Shown in pieces: positions 47,070 to 55,853 of a stretch of 64,000 nt of DNA (its first letter is position 1; each line of letters begins with the position of its first letter). This DNA is from Phycicoccus endophyticus (lineage in GTDB: Bacteria > Actinomycetota > Actinomycetes > Actinomycetales > Dermatophilaceae). The stretch lies in assembly GCF_011326735.1 (NCBI RefSeq), contig NZ_JAANCN010000004.1:1-64000 (forward strand). Direction: 5' to 3'. A program made the position numbers and the translations under genes. The notes beneath the pieces are model-generated. The model was given only the letters and a program-made list of their open reading frames with translations. It had not been told where the DNA came from and did not search any database.

Positions 47070-47806
47070 CGCTCTCCCACCGGGGTCAGGTCGGTCGTCG
47101 TCACCAGGGCATCATCGCCCATCGCCCCGGGCAGCCGCCACGAGCGTCGGTGCCAGACCGAGGGGCCGTGCACGCGCAGGGCCTCCAGGTGCTCGGGGGC
47201 GGCGTAGCCCTTGTTACCGGCCCAGTCGTAGACGGCGTGCTCACCCTCCGGCGCCCCGAGGTCGACCATGATGGCGTCCCGGCGCACCTTGGCGAGCACA
47301 CTGGCGGCGGCCACCGACGAGCAGCGCAGGTCGGCCTTGACCATCGTCGTCACCGGTGGGGTCGCGACGTCCTGCTCGTGGGCGAAGGCGAGCAGGCCGA
47401 CGTCCTCGGGGGCGGTGAGCCAGTCGTGGTTGCCGTCGAGGATGACCAGGTCGGGCCGTACGGTGCAGTCCGCGAGCGCACGCATCCCCGCGAGCCGCAG
47501 GGCGGCGATGATGCCGACCGCGTCGATCTCCGCGGCGCTCGCGTGACCCACCGCGTGGCAGAGCGCCCAGCGCTCGATGCGCGGGACCATCGCCTCACGC
47601 GCGTGCGGCTGGAGCAGCTTGGAGTCGCGCACTCCCTGGGGCGCCGTGCGGCAGGTCTCGTCGACGACGACGACCCCGACGGTCACCGGGCCGGCGAGCG
47701 CGCCGCGGCCGACCTCGTCCATCCCCGCGAGCACCCGGTGCCCGTCGCGCTGGAGCCGGCGCTCGACCCGCAGGCTGGGGCGCGTGCTGCGCGGGGCGGA
47801 GCTCAC
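47066..47806 (-). CDS. rnhB: Ribonuclease HII
   Basis: The product is 246 residues from GTG 47806. The active-site motif is [16 protein letters not shown] (Asp-Glu), with RDSKLL and [11 protein letters not shown] further on. It removes ribonucleotides from RNA-DNA hybrids. The first 20 residues are a basic extension. It overlaps the lepB stop (GTGA). Confidence 0.95.
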   Translation of the reverse strand: MSSAPRSTRPSLRVERRLQRDGHRVLAGMDEVGRGALAGPVTVGVVVVDETCRTAPQGVRDSKLLQPHAREAMVPRIERWALCHAVGHASAAEIDAVGIIAALRLAGMRALADCTVRPDLVILDGNHDWLTAPEDVGLLAFAHEQDVATPPVTTMVKADLRCSSVAAASVLAKVRRDAIMVDLGAPEGEHAVYDWAGNKGYAAPEHLEALRVHGPSVWHRRSWRLPGAMGDDALVTTTDLTPVGER

Positions 47807-48576
47807 GGCTTCGGCGCCGTGGCCGGCACGCCGGAGAAGGTGTCGGCGAAGTCCGAGAGCCACCCCAGCCGGGAGAACGGCCACACGACGGCGACCGCCC
47901 GCCCGGTGACCCGCGAGACCGGGACCGAGCCGTCGCTGCCGTCGCCGGCGTCGTCGTGGTAGCGGGAGTCCTCGCTGTCGGAGCGGTGGTCCCCCATGAC
48001 CCAGACGTGGTCGGCCGGCACGGTGATGTCGAAGGTCATCGAGCTCGCGGCGTCCCCGGGGTGGACGTACGGCTCGTCGAGCGGCTCGCCGTTGACCGTG
48101 AGGCGTCGCTGGGCGTCGCAGCAGACCACGTGGTCACCCGGAAGGCCGACGACCCGCTTGATGAGGTGGTCCTCGGACTCGCTCGGGAGCAGCCCGACGA
48201 ACACGAGCGCGTCGTGGACGACCGCCGAGGCGCCGGAGCGCTGCACGGTCGGCCCCTCCTGGAGCCACCCGCCGGGGTCCTCGAAGACGACGACGTCGCC
48301 GCGCTGGAGGTCGACCGGGCCCGGGGTCAGCTTGGAGACGACGACCCGGTCGCCGACGAGGAGGGTGTTCTCCATCGAGCCGGAGGGGATGTAGAACGCC
48401 TGCAGCAGCCAGGTCTTGACGACGAAGGAGAGCACCATCGCCATGGCCAGGACGAGGACGACCTCCTTCAGGGCCGCCCCGAGGACGGCGACCGGGGCGC
48501 GCCCGGGGGTGGCCTCCGGCGTGCCGTCGGCCTCTCCCGGCCCGCCCGCGTCCTGGGTGCGCTCGGGCACGGTCAC
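47803..48576 (-). CDS. lepB: Signal peptidase I
   Basis: The product is 257 residues from GTG 48576. A 50-residue cytosolic part is followed by one membrane helix ([21 protein letters not shown]). Catalytic boxes: [18 protein letters not shown] with the nucleophile Ser, and [14 protein letters not shown] with the general-base Lys, then [15 protein letters not shown]. It removes signal peptides of exported proteins. Its start overlaps the stop of the short LepB-like gene by 4 nt. Confidence 0.95.
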   Translation of the reverse strand: MTVPERTQDAGGPGEADGTPEATPGRAPVAVLGAALKEVVLVLAMAMVLSFVVKTWLLQAFYIPSGSMENTLLVGDRVVVSKLTPGPVDLQRGDVVVFEDPGGWLQEGPTVQRSGASAVVHDALVFVGLLPSESEDHLIKRVVGLPGDHVVCCDAQRRLTVNGEPLDEPYVHPGDAASSMTFDITVPADHVWVMGDHRSDSEDSRYHDDAGDGSDGSVPVSRVTGRAVAVVWPFSRLGWLSDFADTFSGVPATAPKP

Positions 48577-48947
48577 GACCGGCCCGCGGCGGTGAGCGCG
48601 CCGAGCCGGTCCAGGGGCCAGTAGCGCCACTGCAGGGTGCCGACGGGCTCGGCGCCCGACGCTGCCGGCTCGCCGGCCCGACGCACGCGCAGGGTCCCGC
48701 CGTCGTCGTCGAGGACGAGGGCGTCCGTCGCCGGGTGGCGGTCGGTCTTCAGGACGAGCACGCGGTCTCCTGGCTCGAGGGTGGGCACGGACGCGGCCGA
48801 CGGCACGTGGTAGGACTCGAGCAGCAGCCCGCGCACGAGCCCGGCCGCGACGAGCGCGGTGGCAAGGACGAGGAGAGCCCCGGGACGCCGCGACCCGGTG
48901 CCTGCCCTGGGGGCGGGCACCGGGTCGGTGGCGGGTCGGGCACTCAC
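48573..48947 (-). CDS. Short signal-peptidase-like protein lacking catalytic residues
   Basis: The product is 124 residues from GTG 48947. It has one membrane helix (GALLVLATALVAAGLVRGLLL), then SYHVPSAASVPTLEPGDRVLVLK. This aligns with the SPase I nucleophile box (IPSGSMxxTLxxGD), but the Gly-Ser pair is Ala-Ala, so the catalytic Ser is missing. The Lys box and the GDHR box are absent, and the protein jumps to a C-terminal VGTLQWRYWPLDRLGAL resembling the end of LepB. Coupled to lepB by a GTGA overlap. It may be a regulatory partner or a decayed paralogue. Confidence 0.78.
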   Translation of the reverse strand: MSARPATDPVPAPRAGTGSRRPGALLVLATALVAAGLVRGLLLESYHVPSAASVPTLEPGDRVLVLKTDRHPATDALVLDDDGGTLRVRRAGEPAASGAEPVGTLQWRYWPLDRLGALTAAGRS

Positions 48948-49003
48948 TGCCCCGAGGGTATCCCCCCGGCTCTCGCGGTGCGCCCGGGTGACCGGCGCGC
49001 CGC

Positions 49004-49363
49004 TCAGGCGTTCGCGGGGGTCTCGCGCTTCTCGCGGATCTTGGCGGCCTTGCCGCGCAGCTCGCGCAGGTAGTACAGCTTCGCGCGGCGCACGTCGCCG
49101 CGGGTCACGACCTCGATCTTGTCGATGACCGGGGTGTGCAGGGGGAAGGTCCGCTCGACGCCGACGCCGAAGGAGACCTTGCGCACGGTGAAGGTCTCGC
49201 CGACGCCGCCGCCGTGGCGCCGGATGACGACGCCCTGGAAGACCTGGATCCGCGAGCGCGTGCCCTCGACCACCTTGACGTGCACCTTGACGGTGTCGCC
49301 GGCGCGGAAGTCGGGCAGGTCGGTCTTGAGGGAGGCGCGGTCGAGCTCGTCGAAGCGCTGCAT
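49004..49363 (-). CDS. rplS: 50S ribosomal protein L19
   Basis: The product is 119 residues from ATG 49363 ([20 protein letters not shown]). It contains [19 protein letters not shown] and [20 protein letters not shown], both conserved in L19. It lies at the 30S-50S interface. An inverted-repeat region at 49435-49495 precedes it. Confidence 0.97.
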   Translation of the reverse strand: MQRFDELDRASLKTDLPDFRAGDTVKVHVKVVEGTRSRIQVFQGVVIRRHGGGVGETFTVRKVSFGVGVERTFPLHTPVIDKIEVVTRGDVRRAKLYYLRELRGKAAKIREKRETPANA

Positions 49364-49434
49364 GACGGTTCGCTTTCTCGCGGGCTGCCACAGGTCGTCC
49401 GCGGGGGTGGGTACTGCACGGCTGTCGTTCGGGC

Positions 49435-49495
49435 GCCCCCGCCGGGCCACATGCCGGTCGGACCTCGGTCCGGGCACTCCCCCTGTGGCGGGGGC
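49435..49495. promoter_or_regulatory. Inverted repeat in the rplS upstream region
   Basis: Nine-bp perfect arms GCCCCCGCC (49435-49443) and GGCGGGGGC (49487-49495) surround 43 nt that contain a further short GGTCGGACC-type hairpin. Located 72-132 bp before the rplS ATG on the minus strand. Could be a leader structure for feedback by L19 or simply the 5' boundary of the transcript; I recognise no known leader family. Confidence 0.4.
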
Positions 49496-49632
49496 CGTTC
49501 GTCGGCGGGCGCAGCGACCCAGTCTGCCAGAGGAGGCCGGTCACCGGGAAATCCGCGGTGGGTGGCCCCCCTGCACCGGTCCACGGACCCGTCGGTCACG
49601 ACCGGCCCTGCGGGCACCCTAGGCTGCCCCCC

Positions 49633-50391
49633 GTGACGATCGACCCGGGGCTGCCCGTCGCGCTCGCCGTCGCCCTGCTCCTCGCCGTGACCGTCGTCGC
49701 CTACGTCCTCGGGCGGCTGCCCCGGCCGGCCTCCCCCGCCCTGGCGATGGCCCGGGCCGTCGGCCAGCTCGGGCTCGCGGCGCTCGTCATCACGGCCGTC
49801 CTGCGGTCGCTGGCGCTGTCGGTGGTGCTGCTCGTGCTGATGTTCGCCGTCGCCGTGGTGACGACGACCGGGCGGGTGGGTGCCCGGCGCGCCTGGCCCT
49901 GGGCGACGGCCGCGATGCTCTGCGGGCTGGTGCCCGTCGTCGTCGTGGTGCTCGCGACCCGCACCGTCCCGCCGACGGGAGTCGCGCTCATCCCGGTCGT
50001 CGGCATCATCACGGGCAACACGATGAACGGCCACACCCTCGTGTGCCGGCGTGCGTTCGCGGCGCTGCGCGAGGAGCGCGGCCAGTACGAGGCCGCCCTC
50101 GCGCTGGGACTCACCCGGGCCCAGGCGGTCGAGGAGGTCGTCCACCGGCGGGTCCCGGAGGCACTCGTCCCCGGGCTGGACCAGGTGCGCACCGCCGGCG
50201 TGGTCACCCTCCCGGGTGCCTTCATCGGCGTGCTGCTCGGCGGCGGCAGCCCCGCGCAGGCGGCGGCCGCGCAGGTGCTCGTCCTCGTCGGGATCATGGC
50301 CGCGCAGACGGTGACGGCGGTGGTGGCCGAGCGGCTCATCGGCCGGGCGCTGCTGCTGCCCGAGGACCTCGCGAGCTCGCTCCAGCCGTGA
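49633..50391 (+). CDS. FetB-like (UPF0014) ABC permease
   Basis: The product is 252 residues from GTG 49633, with seven or so membrane helices. Matching the UPF0014 family: IPVVGIITGNTMNGHTLVCRR and RRVPEALVPGLDQVRTAGVVTLPGAFIGVLLGG (in part). FetB proteins work with an ATPase (FetA) in iron export or metal homeostasis. No ATPase gene is adjacent; it is the only plus-strand gene in a long minus-strand block. Confidence 0.87.
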   Translation: MTIDPGLPVALAVALLLAVTVVAYVLGRLPRPASPALAMARAVGQLGLAALVITAVLRSLALSVVLLVLMFAVAVVTTTGRVGARRAWPWATAAMLCGLVPVVVVVLATRTVPPTGVALIPVVGIITGNTMNGHTLVCRRAFAALREERGQYEAALALGLTRAQAVEEVVHRRVPEALVPGLDQVRTAGVVTLPGAFIGVLLGGGSPAQAAAAQVLVLVGIMAAQTVTAVVAERLIGRALLLPEDLASSLQP

Positions 50392-50411
50392 CCGGGGCGC
50401 CGGCGCCCCGC

Positions 50412-51632
50412 TCAGGGCCGGCGTGCTCGCGTGAGGTCCACCGTGCCCGGGAAGCTGCCCTCGCCCGGGACCGGCCGGTACCCGGCGCGCCGGTAGCGGC
50501 GCAGGTTCGCCTCGCTGACCCGGCCGGTGTTGAGCCAGTAGGTCCTCACCGAGGTCGGCGCCCCGGCCTCGGCGAGCGCGAGCAGGGCGCGGCCGAGCCC
50601 TGCGCCCTGGAGGTCGGGCGCGACCATGAGCCGGCCGGTCTCCCACACCGAGGGGTCCCCGGGACGCACGCGACCGCGCACCGAGCCGACGAGGCGGCCC
50701 GGTGCCGACCCCCCGGCGGGCACCCGCGCCACCCACGTGGTCCAGTCGGCGAGTCCGCGCCGGACGTCCTCGAGGGTCTCCTCGAGGGGCGGGATGCTCC
50801 ACTCCCCCGAGATCCGTCCCTCGGGCGCCCAGCAGGCTCGCTGGAGCACGAGCAGCTCGGGGGCGTCCGCCGGCACCGCGGCACGCACCTGGAGGTCCTC
50901 GAGCCCACCGACGGCGGCCGAGGCCGCCGCGAGGTCGGGGCGACGGGCCACGGTGCGGGCGACGCGCTGCTCCTGGCGCCACCGGGCGACGGCGGCGTGG
51001 TCGCCGGAGCGCAGGACCGCGGGCACCTCGCGCGGCGTGCCGTCGTCGTCCCAGAGCGCCGGGCGCGTGTAGACGGGGTACTCGAGCAGGCCCCCCTCGT
51101 GGGACTCCTCCACGAGCGACTCCGCGTTGCCGACGACGCCGGGCAGCAACCGGGCGACCGCCTCGACGACGGCGAGCACGGCGACCTCGCCCCCACCGAG
51201 GACGTAGTCGCCGAGCGAGACGACGGTGACGGGCATCCGCTCGGCCGCGTGCTCGTAGACCCGCTCGTCGATTCCCTCGTAGCGGCCGCACGCGAAGGCC
51301 AGCCAGGGCTCCTCGGCCAGTGCGTGCGCCATGGCCTGGCTGAAGGGGACCCCGCCGGGCCCGGGAACGAGCAGGTGCGGCACGGGCGCACCCTCGGTCG
51401 CGCCCGCGTCGAGCACGTGGTCGAGCGCCTCGGCCCACGGCTCGGGCTTCATGACCATGCCCGCACCGCCACCGAAGGGGGTGTCGTCGACGGTGTGGTG
51501 CCGGTCGTGGGCGAAGCCGCGCAGGTCGTGGACGTGCAGGTCGAGCACGCCCTCGCGCCGGGCCTTCCCGATGAGCGAGAGGTCCAGCGGGGCGAGGTAC
51601 TCGGGGAAGATCGAGACGACGTCGAGGCGCAT
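50412..51632 (-). CDS. trmD: tRNA (guanine37-N1)-methyltransferase TrmD fused to a GNAT domain
   Basis: The product is 406 residues against about 230-260 for TrmD alone. Residues 1-235 are Trm[42 protein letters not shown] and the SAM-knot [15 protein letters not shown]. Residues 250-405 form a GNAT fold: [20 protein letters not shown], acetyl-CoA loop [34 protein letters not shown]. There is no internal stop or frameshift. TrmD makes m1G37 in tRNA. The target of the acetyltransferase part is unknown. Confidence 0.93.
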   Translation of the reverse strand: MRLDVVSIFPEYLAPLDLSLIGKARREGVLDLHVHDLRGFAHDRHHTVDDTPFGGGAGMVMKPEPWAEALDHVLDAGATEGAPVPHLLVPGPGGVPFSQAMAHALAEEPWLAFACGRYEGIDERVYEHAAERMPVTVVSLGDYVLGGGEVAVLAVVEAVARLLPGVVGNAESLVEESHEGGLLEYPVYTRPALWDDDGTPREVPAVLRSGDHAAVARWRQEQRVARTVARRPDLAAASAAVGGLEDLQVRAAVPADAPELLVLQRACWAPEGRISGEWSIPPLEETLEDVRRGLADWTTWVARVPAGGSAPGRLVGSVRGRVRPGDPSVWETGRLMVAPDLQGAGLGRALLALAEAGAPTSVRTYWLNTGRVSEANLRRYRRAGYRPVPGEGSFPGTVDLTRARRP

Positions 51633-51636
51633 CGGG

Positions 51637-52173
51637 TCAGCCCTCGAGGTCGAACAGGCCGCCGGGCGCCAGGAGCACGACCCGGCCGGCGGCCAGGTCG
51701 ACCTCGGGGACGAGCGCGGTGACGAAGGGCACCCGGCCGACGCGGCCGTCCTCGAGCCGGACGACCAGCCGGTCCTGGGCCGCGCCGAGCTCCAGGCCGG
51801 TCACCTCGCCGAGGTGCCTGCCCTCGCCGTCGAGGACCGCGAGGCCGCGCAGCTGGTCCTCGGTGAAGGTGTCCTCGTCGTCGGCGCCGTCCGAGGGCGG
51901 GTCGGCGTCGGCCAGGAGCCGGGTGCCCCGCAGCCCCTCGGCACCGGTGCGGTCGGGAACCTCCTCGAACGCGACGAGCCAGATCCCCCGGTGCACCCGG
52001 GTCGAGCGCACGGTCAGCTCGCGCGGCACCCCGGACCCCGGGTCGGCCTGGGTCGAAAGGACCGCCCCGACCTCGAGCCGGCGCTCCGGGTCGTCGGTGT
52101 GCAGGCGCACGGTGGCCTCGCCCCGCAGGCCGTGGGGCTTGCCGATCCGGGCGACGAGGACGGGCTCGCTCAC
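51637..52173 (-). CDS. rimM: 16S rRNA processing protein RimM
   Basis: The product is 178 residues with the N-terminal [28 protein letters not shown] (in part) and the PRC-barrel C-terminal half ([22 protein letters not shown], partly). An acidic loop [13 protein letters not shown] is inserted near residue 95. Helps 30S head maturation with S19. It ends 4 bp before trmD. Confidence 0.94.
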   Translation of the reverse strand: MSEPVLVARIGKPHGLRGEATVRLHTDDPERRLEVGAVLSTQADPGSGVPRELTVRSTRVHRGIWLVAFEEVPDRTGAEGLRGTRLLADADPPSDGADDEDTFTEDQLRGLAVLDGEGRHLGEVTGLELGAAQDRLVVRLEDGRVGRVPFVTALVPEVDLAAGRVVLLAPGGLFDLEG

Positions 52174-52221
52174 GGGTCGCTCCTTCCTCGGGGGCGCGGG
52201 CTGGGCCGGCCCTCACGACAG

Positions 52222-52258
52222 CCGCGGGGCGTCCCGGGGTGCCCGGGACGCCCCGCGG
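52222..52258. terminator. Perfect 17-bp hairpin between khpA and rimM
   Basis: Arms of 17 bp pair without mismatch (52222-52238 with 52242-52258) around a GTG loop. Located 12 bp after the khpA stop and 49 bp before the rimM start on the minus strand. It is the strongest hairpin I saw in the window. No T-tract. Probably terminates or attenuates the rpsP-khpA transcript. Confidence 0.7.
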
Positions 52259-52269
52259 GGTGGGCCGGG

Positions 52270-52512
52270 TCAGCGCACCCGGTCGGTGTCGACGATGTCG
52301 ATGCGCACCTGACGGCCACCGGCAAGCGCACCCATGACGGTGCGCAGGGCGCCGGCGGTCCGCCCGGAGCGGCCGATGACCCGGCCGAGGTCGTCGGGGT
52401 GCACCCGCACCTCGAGGACCTCACCGCGTCGGTTGTCGCGCCTGCGGACCTCGACCTCGTCCTTGTGGTCGACGATCCCGGTCACGAGGTGCTCGAGCGC
52501 CTCCTCGAGCAC
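52270..52512 (-). CDS. khpA: KH-domain RNA-binding protein KhpA
   Basis: The product is 80 residues, a single KH domain with the GxxG loop in VIGRSGRTAGALRTVMGA. In many Gram-positives KhpA pairs with KhpB (Jag) and binds many RNAs, affecting cell growth. It starts 2 bp after the rpsP stop. Confidence 0.93.
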   Translation of the reverse strand: MLEEALEHLVTGIVDHKDEVEVRRRDNRRGEVLEVRVHPDDLGRVIGRSGRTAGALRTVMGALAGGRQVRIDIVDTDRVR

Positions 52513-52514
52513 GG

Positions 52515-52991
52515 TCAGGCCTTGTCCGCCGCCGCGTCGGCGTCGGCGTCGGTGCTCTGCGCCGCGGCCTCACCGGCGTCGGTGTCGGCCGCGGGGGCCG
52601 CACCCTGCTCGTCGGTGGGCGCCTCGGCCTTGGGGGTGGCCTTCTTGCGCGGGGTCGGAGCGGGCGCCCCGGCCTCCGCGGAGCCCGCGGCGGCGACCGC
52701 GGCCTCGTAGAGGTCCTTCTTGCTCGGGCCGGTCTCGGCGACCTTGAGCGTGCCCTCGTCGTAGTGCCTCAGGAGCGCGGCCACGGCCTCGGTCGGCTGG
52801 GCGCCCTGGGCGAGCCAGTAGTCGGCGCGCTCCTTGTCGATCTCGATGAGCGAGGGCTCCTGGTTCGGGTCGTACTTGCCGATCTCCTCGATCGCCCGGC
52901 CGTCCCGCTTGGTGCGGGAGTCCATGACGACGACGCGGTAGATGGCGGTGCGGATCTTGCCCATCCGCTTCAGTCGGATCTTGACGGCCAC
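52515..52991 (-). CDS. rpsP: 30S ribosomal protein S16 with long C-terminal tail
   Basis: The product is 158 residues from GTG 52991. Residues 1-85 are S16 ([22 protein letters not shown], shown in part; [18 protein letters not shown]). The remaining 70 residues are an Ala/Asp/Thr/Lys-rich tail ([20 protein letters not shown]), predicted disordered. Most S16 proteins stop near 80-100 residues; extended tails are common in actinobacteria. First gene of rpsP-khpA-rimM-trmD. Confidence 0.95.
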   Translation of the reverse strand: MAVKIRLKRMGKIRTAIYRVVVMDSRTKRDGRAIEEIGKYDPNQEPSLIEIDKERADYWLAQGAQPTEAVAALLRHYDEGTLKVAETGPSKKDLYEAAVAAAGSAEAGAPAPTPRKKATPKAEAPTDEQGAAPAADTDAGEAAAQSTDADADAAADKA

Positions 52992-53152
52992 AGGCGTGGT
53001 CTCCTCGGTGTTGTGAGCGCGGCGAGACCACACGGACTGTGTGGGGTGCCGGCACTCGGTGTGTAGGCGTCCGGTCCGGCGCCACCTCGGGGCGGGCTCG
53101 GACGGGTACAGCGCTCCAGTCTGCCAGATGCCCGCCGGCCGGCCGAATCGGC

Positions 53153-53614
53153 TCAGCGGCCGCGCCAGGCGTCCGGGGCCGCGGCCATCGCCCGGACGTG
53201 CTCGGGCAGCTCACCGCGCAGGACGTCGGCGAGTGTCGTCTCGTCGAGCACCTCGCGCAGCGCCGCGCGCGCCGCGACCCACACGGTGGCCAGGTGCTCC
53301 GCTGCCCCGGAGTAGCTCGTCTCGTGCGGGCGGATGCCCCGCACCTCGGCGAGCGGCCCGTCGACGGCACGCAGCACCGCCCCGAGGGGGATGTCGGCGG
53401 GATCGCGGGCGAGCCGGTAGCCGCCACCGCTGCCCCGCTGGCTCGTGACGAAGCCGGCCCGACGCAGGTCGGCGAGGATCGCCTCGAGGAACTTCGCCGG
53501 CACCCCGGCCCGGCGGGCCAGCTGCTCGGCGGGGTGCACCGGCCCGTCCTCGGCGTCCTCGGCGAGGACGAGGAGGGCACGCACGGCGTAGTCGGCGCGA
53601 GCGGAGACGTCCAC
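53153..53614 (-). CDS. Rrf2 family transcriptional regulator
   Basis: The product is 153 residues from GTG 53614 ([20 protein letters not shown]). The winged helix shows [23 protein letters not shown] and [14 protein letters not shown]. The Fe-S cysteine cluster of IscR/NsrR is absent; no cysteine is present at all, so it is closer to CymR-like non-iron members. It is divergent from a TauE/SafE gene, which is its likely target, suggesting sulfur-related control. Confidence 0.88.
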   Translation of the reverse strand: MDVSARADYAVRALLVLAEDAEDGPVHPAEQLARRAGVPAKFLEAILADLRRAGFVTSQRGSGGGYRLARDPADIPLGAVLRAVDGPLAEVRGIRPHETSYSGAAEHLATVWVAARAALREVLDETTLADVLRGELPEHVRAMAAAPDAWRGR

Positions 53615-53738
53615 GTCGCCATCCTGCCACCGCAGCGCCCGGACCCGCCGACACGCCGGGTGTTGCGCCCCGCCACCACGCACCCTATATTTCCTAGTTG
53701 TCAAGTCTGTTTAATTGTCTATATCGGAGGAGGTCGCC
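53615..53738. promoter_or_regulatory. AT-rich control region between Rrf2 and TauE genes
   Basis: Bases 53686-53726 are strikingly A/T-rich for this genome. On the plus strand TTGCGC (53663-53668) and TATATT (53686-53691) are 17 bp apart, a plausible -35/-10 pair for the transporter. Downstream, TTGTC and ATTGTC repeats (53698-53719) overlap a minus-strand TTGACA (53703-53698), fitting an Rrf2 operator that controls both genes. GGAGGAGG lies 5 nt before GTG 53739. Confidence 0.6.
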
Positions 53739-54665
53739 GTGCGGCGTCTCGTTCTACTCGCACTCGTCGGGCTCGGGGCCCAGCTCGTCGACGGCTCGCT
53801 CGGGATGGCCTACGGGGTCACCTCGACGACCCTGCTGCTGGCCGTCGGTACCAACCCGGCAGCCGCGTCCGCGACCGTCCACCTCGCCGAGATCGGGACC
53901 ACCCTCGCCTCGGGCGCCTCGCACTGGCGCTTCGGCAACGTCGACTGGGGGGTGGTGCGGCGCATCGGCATCCCCGGGGCGGTGGGCGCCTTCGCGGGCG
54001 CGACCTTCCTCTCCAGCCTGGACACCTCGGTCGCCGAGCCGGTGATGTCCCTCGTCCTGCTCGCGCTCGGGGTCTACGTGCTCGTCCGCTTCACGGTCAA
54101 GGGGCTGCGCCGCGACCGGCTCGGCCACCCCCTGCGCTCGCGCTTCCTCGCCCCCCTCGGGATCTTCGCGGGCTTCGTCGACGCGACCGGCGGCGGTGGC
54201 TGGGGGCCGGTCGGCACCCCGGCGATCCTCGCCAGCGGGCGGCTGGAGCCCCGGCGCGTCGTGGGCTCGATCGACACCAGCGAGTTCCTCGTCTCCCTCG
54301 CGGCGAGCGGCGGCTTCCTGCTCGCGCTCGGCTCGGCCGGTATCGACCTGGCCTGGGTGCTCGCCCTCCTCGCCGGCGGCCTGGTCGCCGCCCCCGTCGC
54401 CGCCTGGCTCGTGCGGCACATCCCCGCACGCGTGCTCGGGTCGGCGGTCGGCGGCGTCATCGTGCTGACCAACACCCGGACCATCCTCACGAGCGACTGG
54501 GTCGACGCGTCCGCCGGGAGCCGGTGGGCCGTCTACGCGCTCCTGTACCTGCTGTGGGCCGCCGCCGTGGGCTGGTCGCTGCGCGCCCACCGCGCCGAGC
54601 AGCGCGACCTCGAGGGCGAGCTCGCCGCTCTCGAGGACCGGGGGGAGCGGACCGTCACACCGTGA
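53739..54665 (+). CDS. TauE/SafE family membrane transporter (third copy)
   Basis: The product is 308 residues from GTG 53739, chosen for its perfect GGAGGAGG ribosome site. Family motifs: GAQLVDGSLGMAYGVTSTTLLLAVG near the N-terminus (in part) and IFAGFVDATGGGGWGPVGTPAIL in the middle. A cytosolic Arg/Glu-rich C-terminal tail of about 30 residues follows the last helix. It is controlled by a divergent Rrf2 regulator, suggesting a sulfur compound as substrate. It overlaps the convergent amidohydrolase gene by 11 bp. Confidence 0.87.
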   Translation: MRRLVLLALVGLGAQLVDGSLGMAYGVTSTTLLLAVGTNPAAASATVHLAEIGTTLASGASHWRFGNVDWGVVRRIGIPGAVGAFAGATFLSSLDTSVAEPVMSLVLLALGVYVLVRFTVKGLRRDRLGHPLRSRFLAPLGIFAGFVDATGGGGWGPVGTPAILASGRLEPRRVVGSIDTSEFLVSLAASGGFLLALGSAGIDLAWVLALLAGGLVAAPVAAWLVRHIPARVLGSAVGGVIVLTNTRTILTSDWVDASAGSRWAVYALLYLLWAAAVGWSLRAHRAEQRDLEGELAALEDRGERTVTP

Positions 54666-55737
54666 GGCCGCGCAGCACGACCGCCCGCGGGTGGGCCAGG
54701 ACGCCCACGTCCACCCGCGGGTCGGCCCCGTAGACGACGAGGTCGGCGTCGGCCCCCTCCTCGAGGCCGGGGCGCCCGAGCCAGGCCCGGGCGGACCAGG
54801 TCGCGGCGTCGAGGGCGTCGAGGGTGCCGAACCCGCAGCGGGTGAGCCGCTCCACCTCCTGCGCCGCGAGCCCGTGGGGCAGCGACCCCCCGGCGTCGGT
54901 ACCGACGTAGACCGGCACGCCGGCCTCCCGCGCCGCGGCGACCGTCTCGTAGCGGCGCGCGTGCAGGTCGAGCATGTGCCGGTGGTACTCGGGGAACTTC
55001 TCGCGGGCCGGCTCGGCGATCTGCGGGAAGGTGTCGATGTTGACCAGGGTCGGGACGACGGCGATGCCCTGCCGCGCGAAGGCGTCGATGCTCTCGGGGA
55101 CCAGGCCGGTCGCGTGCTCGATGCAGTCGGTCCCCGCGGCGGCGAAGTCGTGGAGGCTCTGCTCGCCGAAGCAGTGCGCCGTGACCCGGGCGCCCTCCTC
55201 GTGCGCGGCGGCGACCGCCTGGGTCAGCACATCGACCGGCCAGCACGGGGTGAGGTCGCCGGCCTCGCGGTCGATCCAGTCGCCGACGAGCTTGACCCAC
55301 CCGTCGCCGGCGCGGGCCTCGAGGCGGACCCGCTCGACGAGCTCGTCGGGCTCGACCTCCCACGCGAAGTTCCGGATGTAGCGGCGCGTACGGGCGATGT
55401 GCCGCCCGGCCCGGATGATCTTCGGCAGGTCCTCGCGCTCGTCGACCCACCGGGTGTCCGACGGCGACCCGGCGTCGCGGATGAGCAGGGTGCCGGCGTC
55501 GCGGTCGGTCGTGGCCTGCCGCTCGGCGGTCTCGGCGTCGGTGGCCCCGGTGGCGACGAGGCCGACGTGGCAGTGCGCGTCGACGAGGCCCGGCAGCACC
55601 CAGCCCTCGAGCGTCGTCACGTCGTGGTCACCGCGCGGGCGTTCGAAGGTGATGCGTCCGTCGACGACCCACGCCTCGGGCCGCTCCTCCTCGCGGCCGA
55701 CGAGGACGGGTCCCGTGAGGTGCAGCACCGGTGCCAT
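54655..55737 (-). CDS. Amidohydrolase family protein
   Basis: The product is 360 residues. The metal site begins with LPGLVDAHCHVGLVATG (H-x-H), continues with VTAHCFGEQSL and DCIEHATGLVP, and ends with PVYVGTDAGGSLPHGLAAQE (Asp). A lysine in DGWVKLVGDW could be the bridging residue. This is the imidazolonepropionase/prolidase-like branch of amidohydrolases; the substrate is unknown. No signal peptide. Confidence 0.85.
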   Translation of the reverse strand: MAPVLHLTGPVLVGREEERPEAWVVDGRITFERPRGDHDVTTLEGWVLPGLVDAHCHVGLVATGATDAETAERQATTDRDAGTLLIRDAGSPSDTRWVDEREDLPKIIRAGRHIARTRRYIRNFAWEVEPDELVERVRLEARAGDGWVKLVGDWIDREAGDLTPCWPVDVLTQAVAAAHEEGARVTAHCFGEQSLHDFAAAGTDCIEHATGLVPESIDAFARQGIAVVPTLVNIDTFPQIAEPAREKFPEYHRHMLDLHARRYETVAAAREAGVPVYVGTDAGGSLPHGLAAQEVERLTRCGFGTLDALDAATWSARAWLGRPGLEEGADADLVVYGADPRVDVGVLAHPRAVVLRGLTV

Positions 55738-55853
55738 GCCCCGACCCTAGCGACCCTCGCCCGGCGACCCGGCGCGACGGCTCAGCCAGGGACATCTCGT
55801 CCCCGGACCGACGCGGCCTTCATGCGCCCGCCACGAGGCCTCACGGTGGAGGC

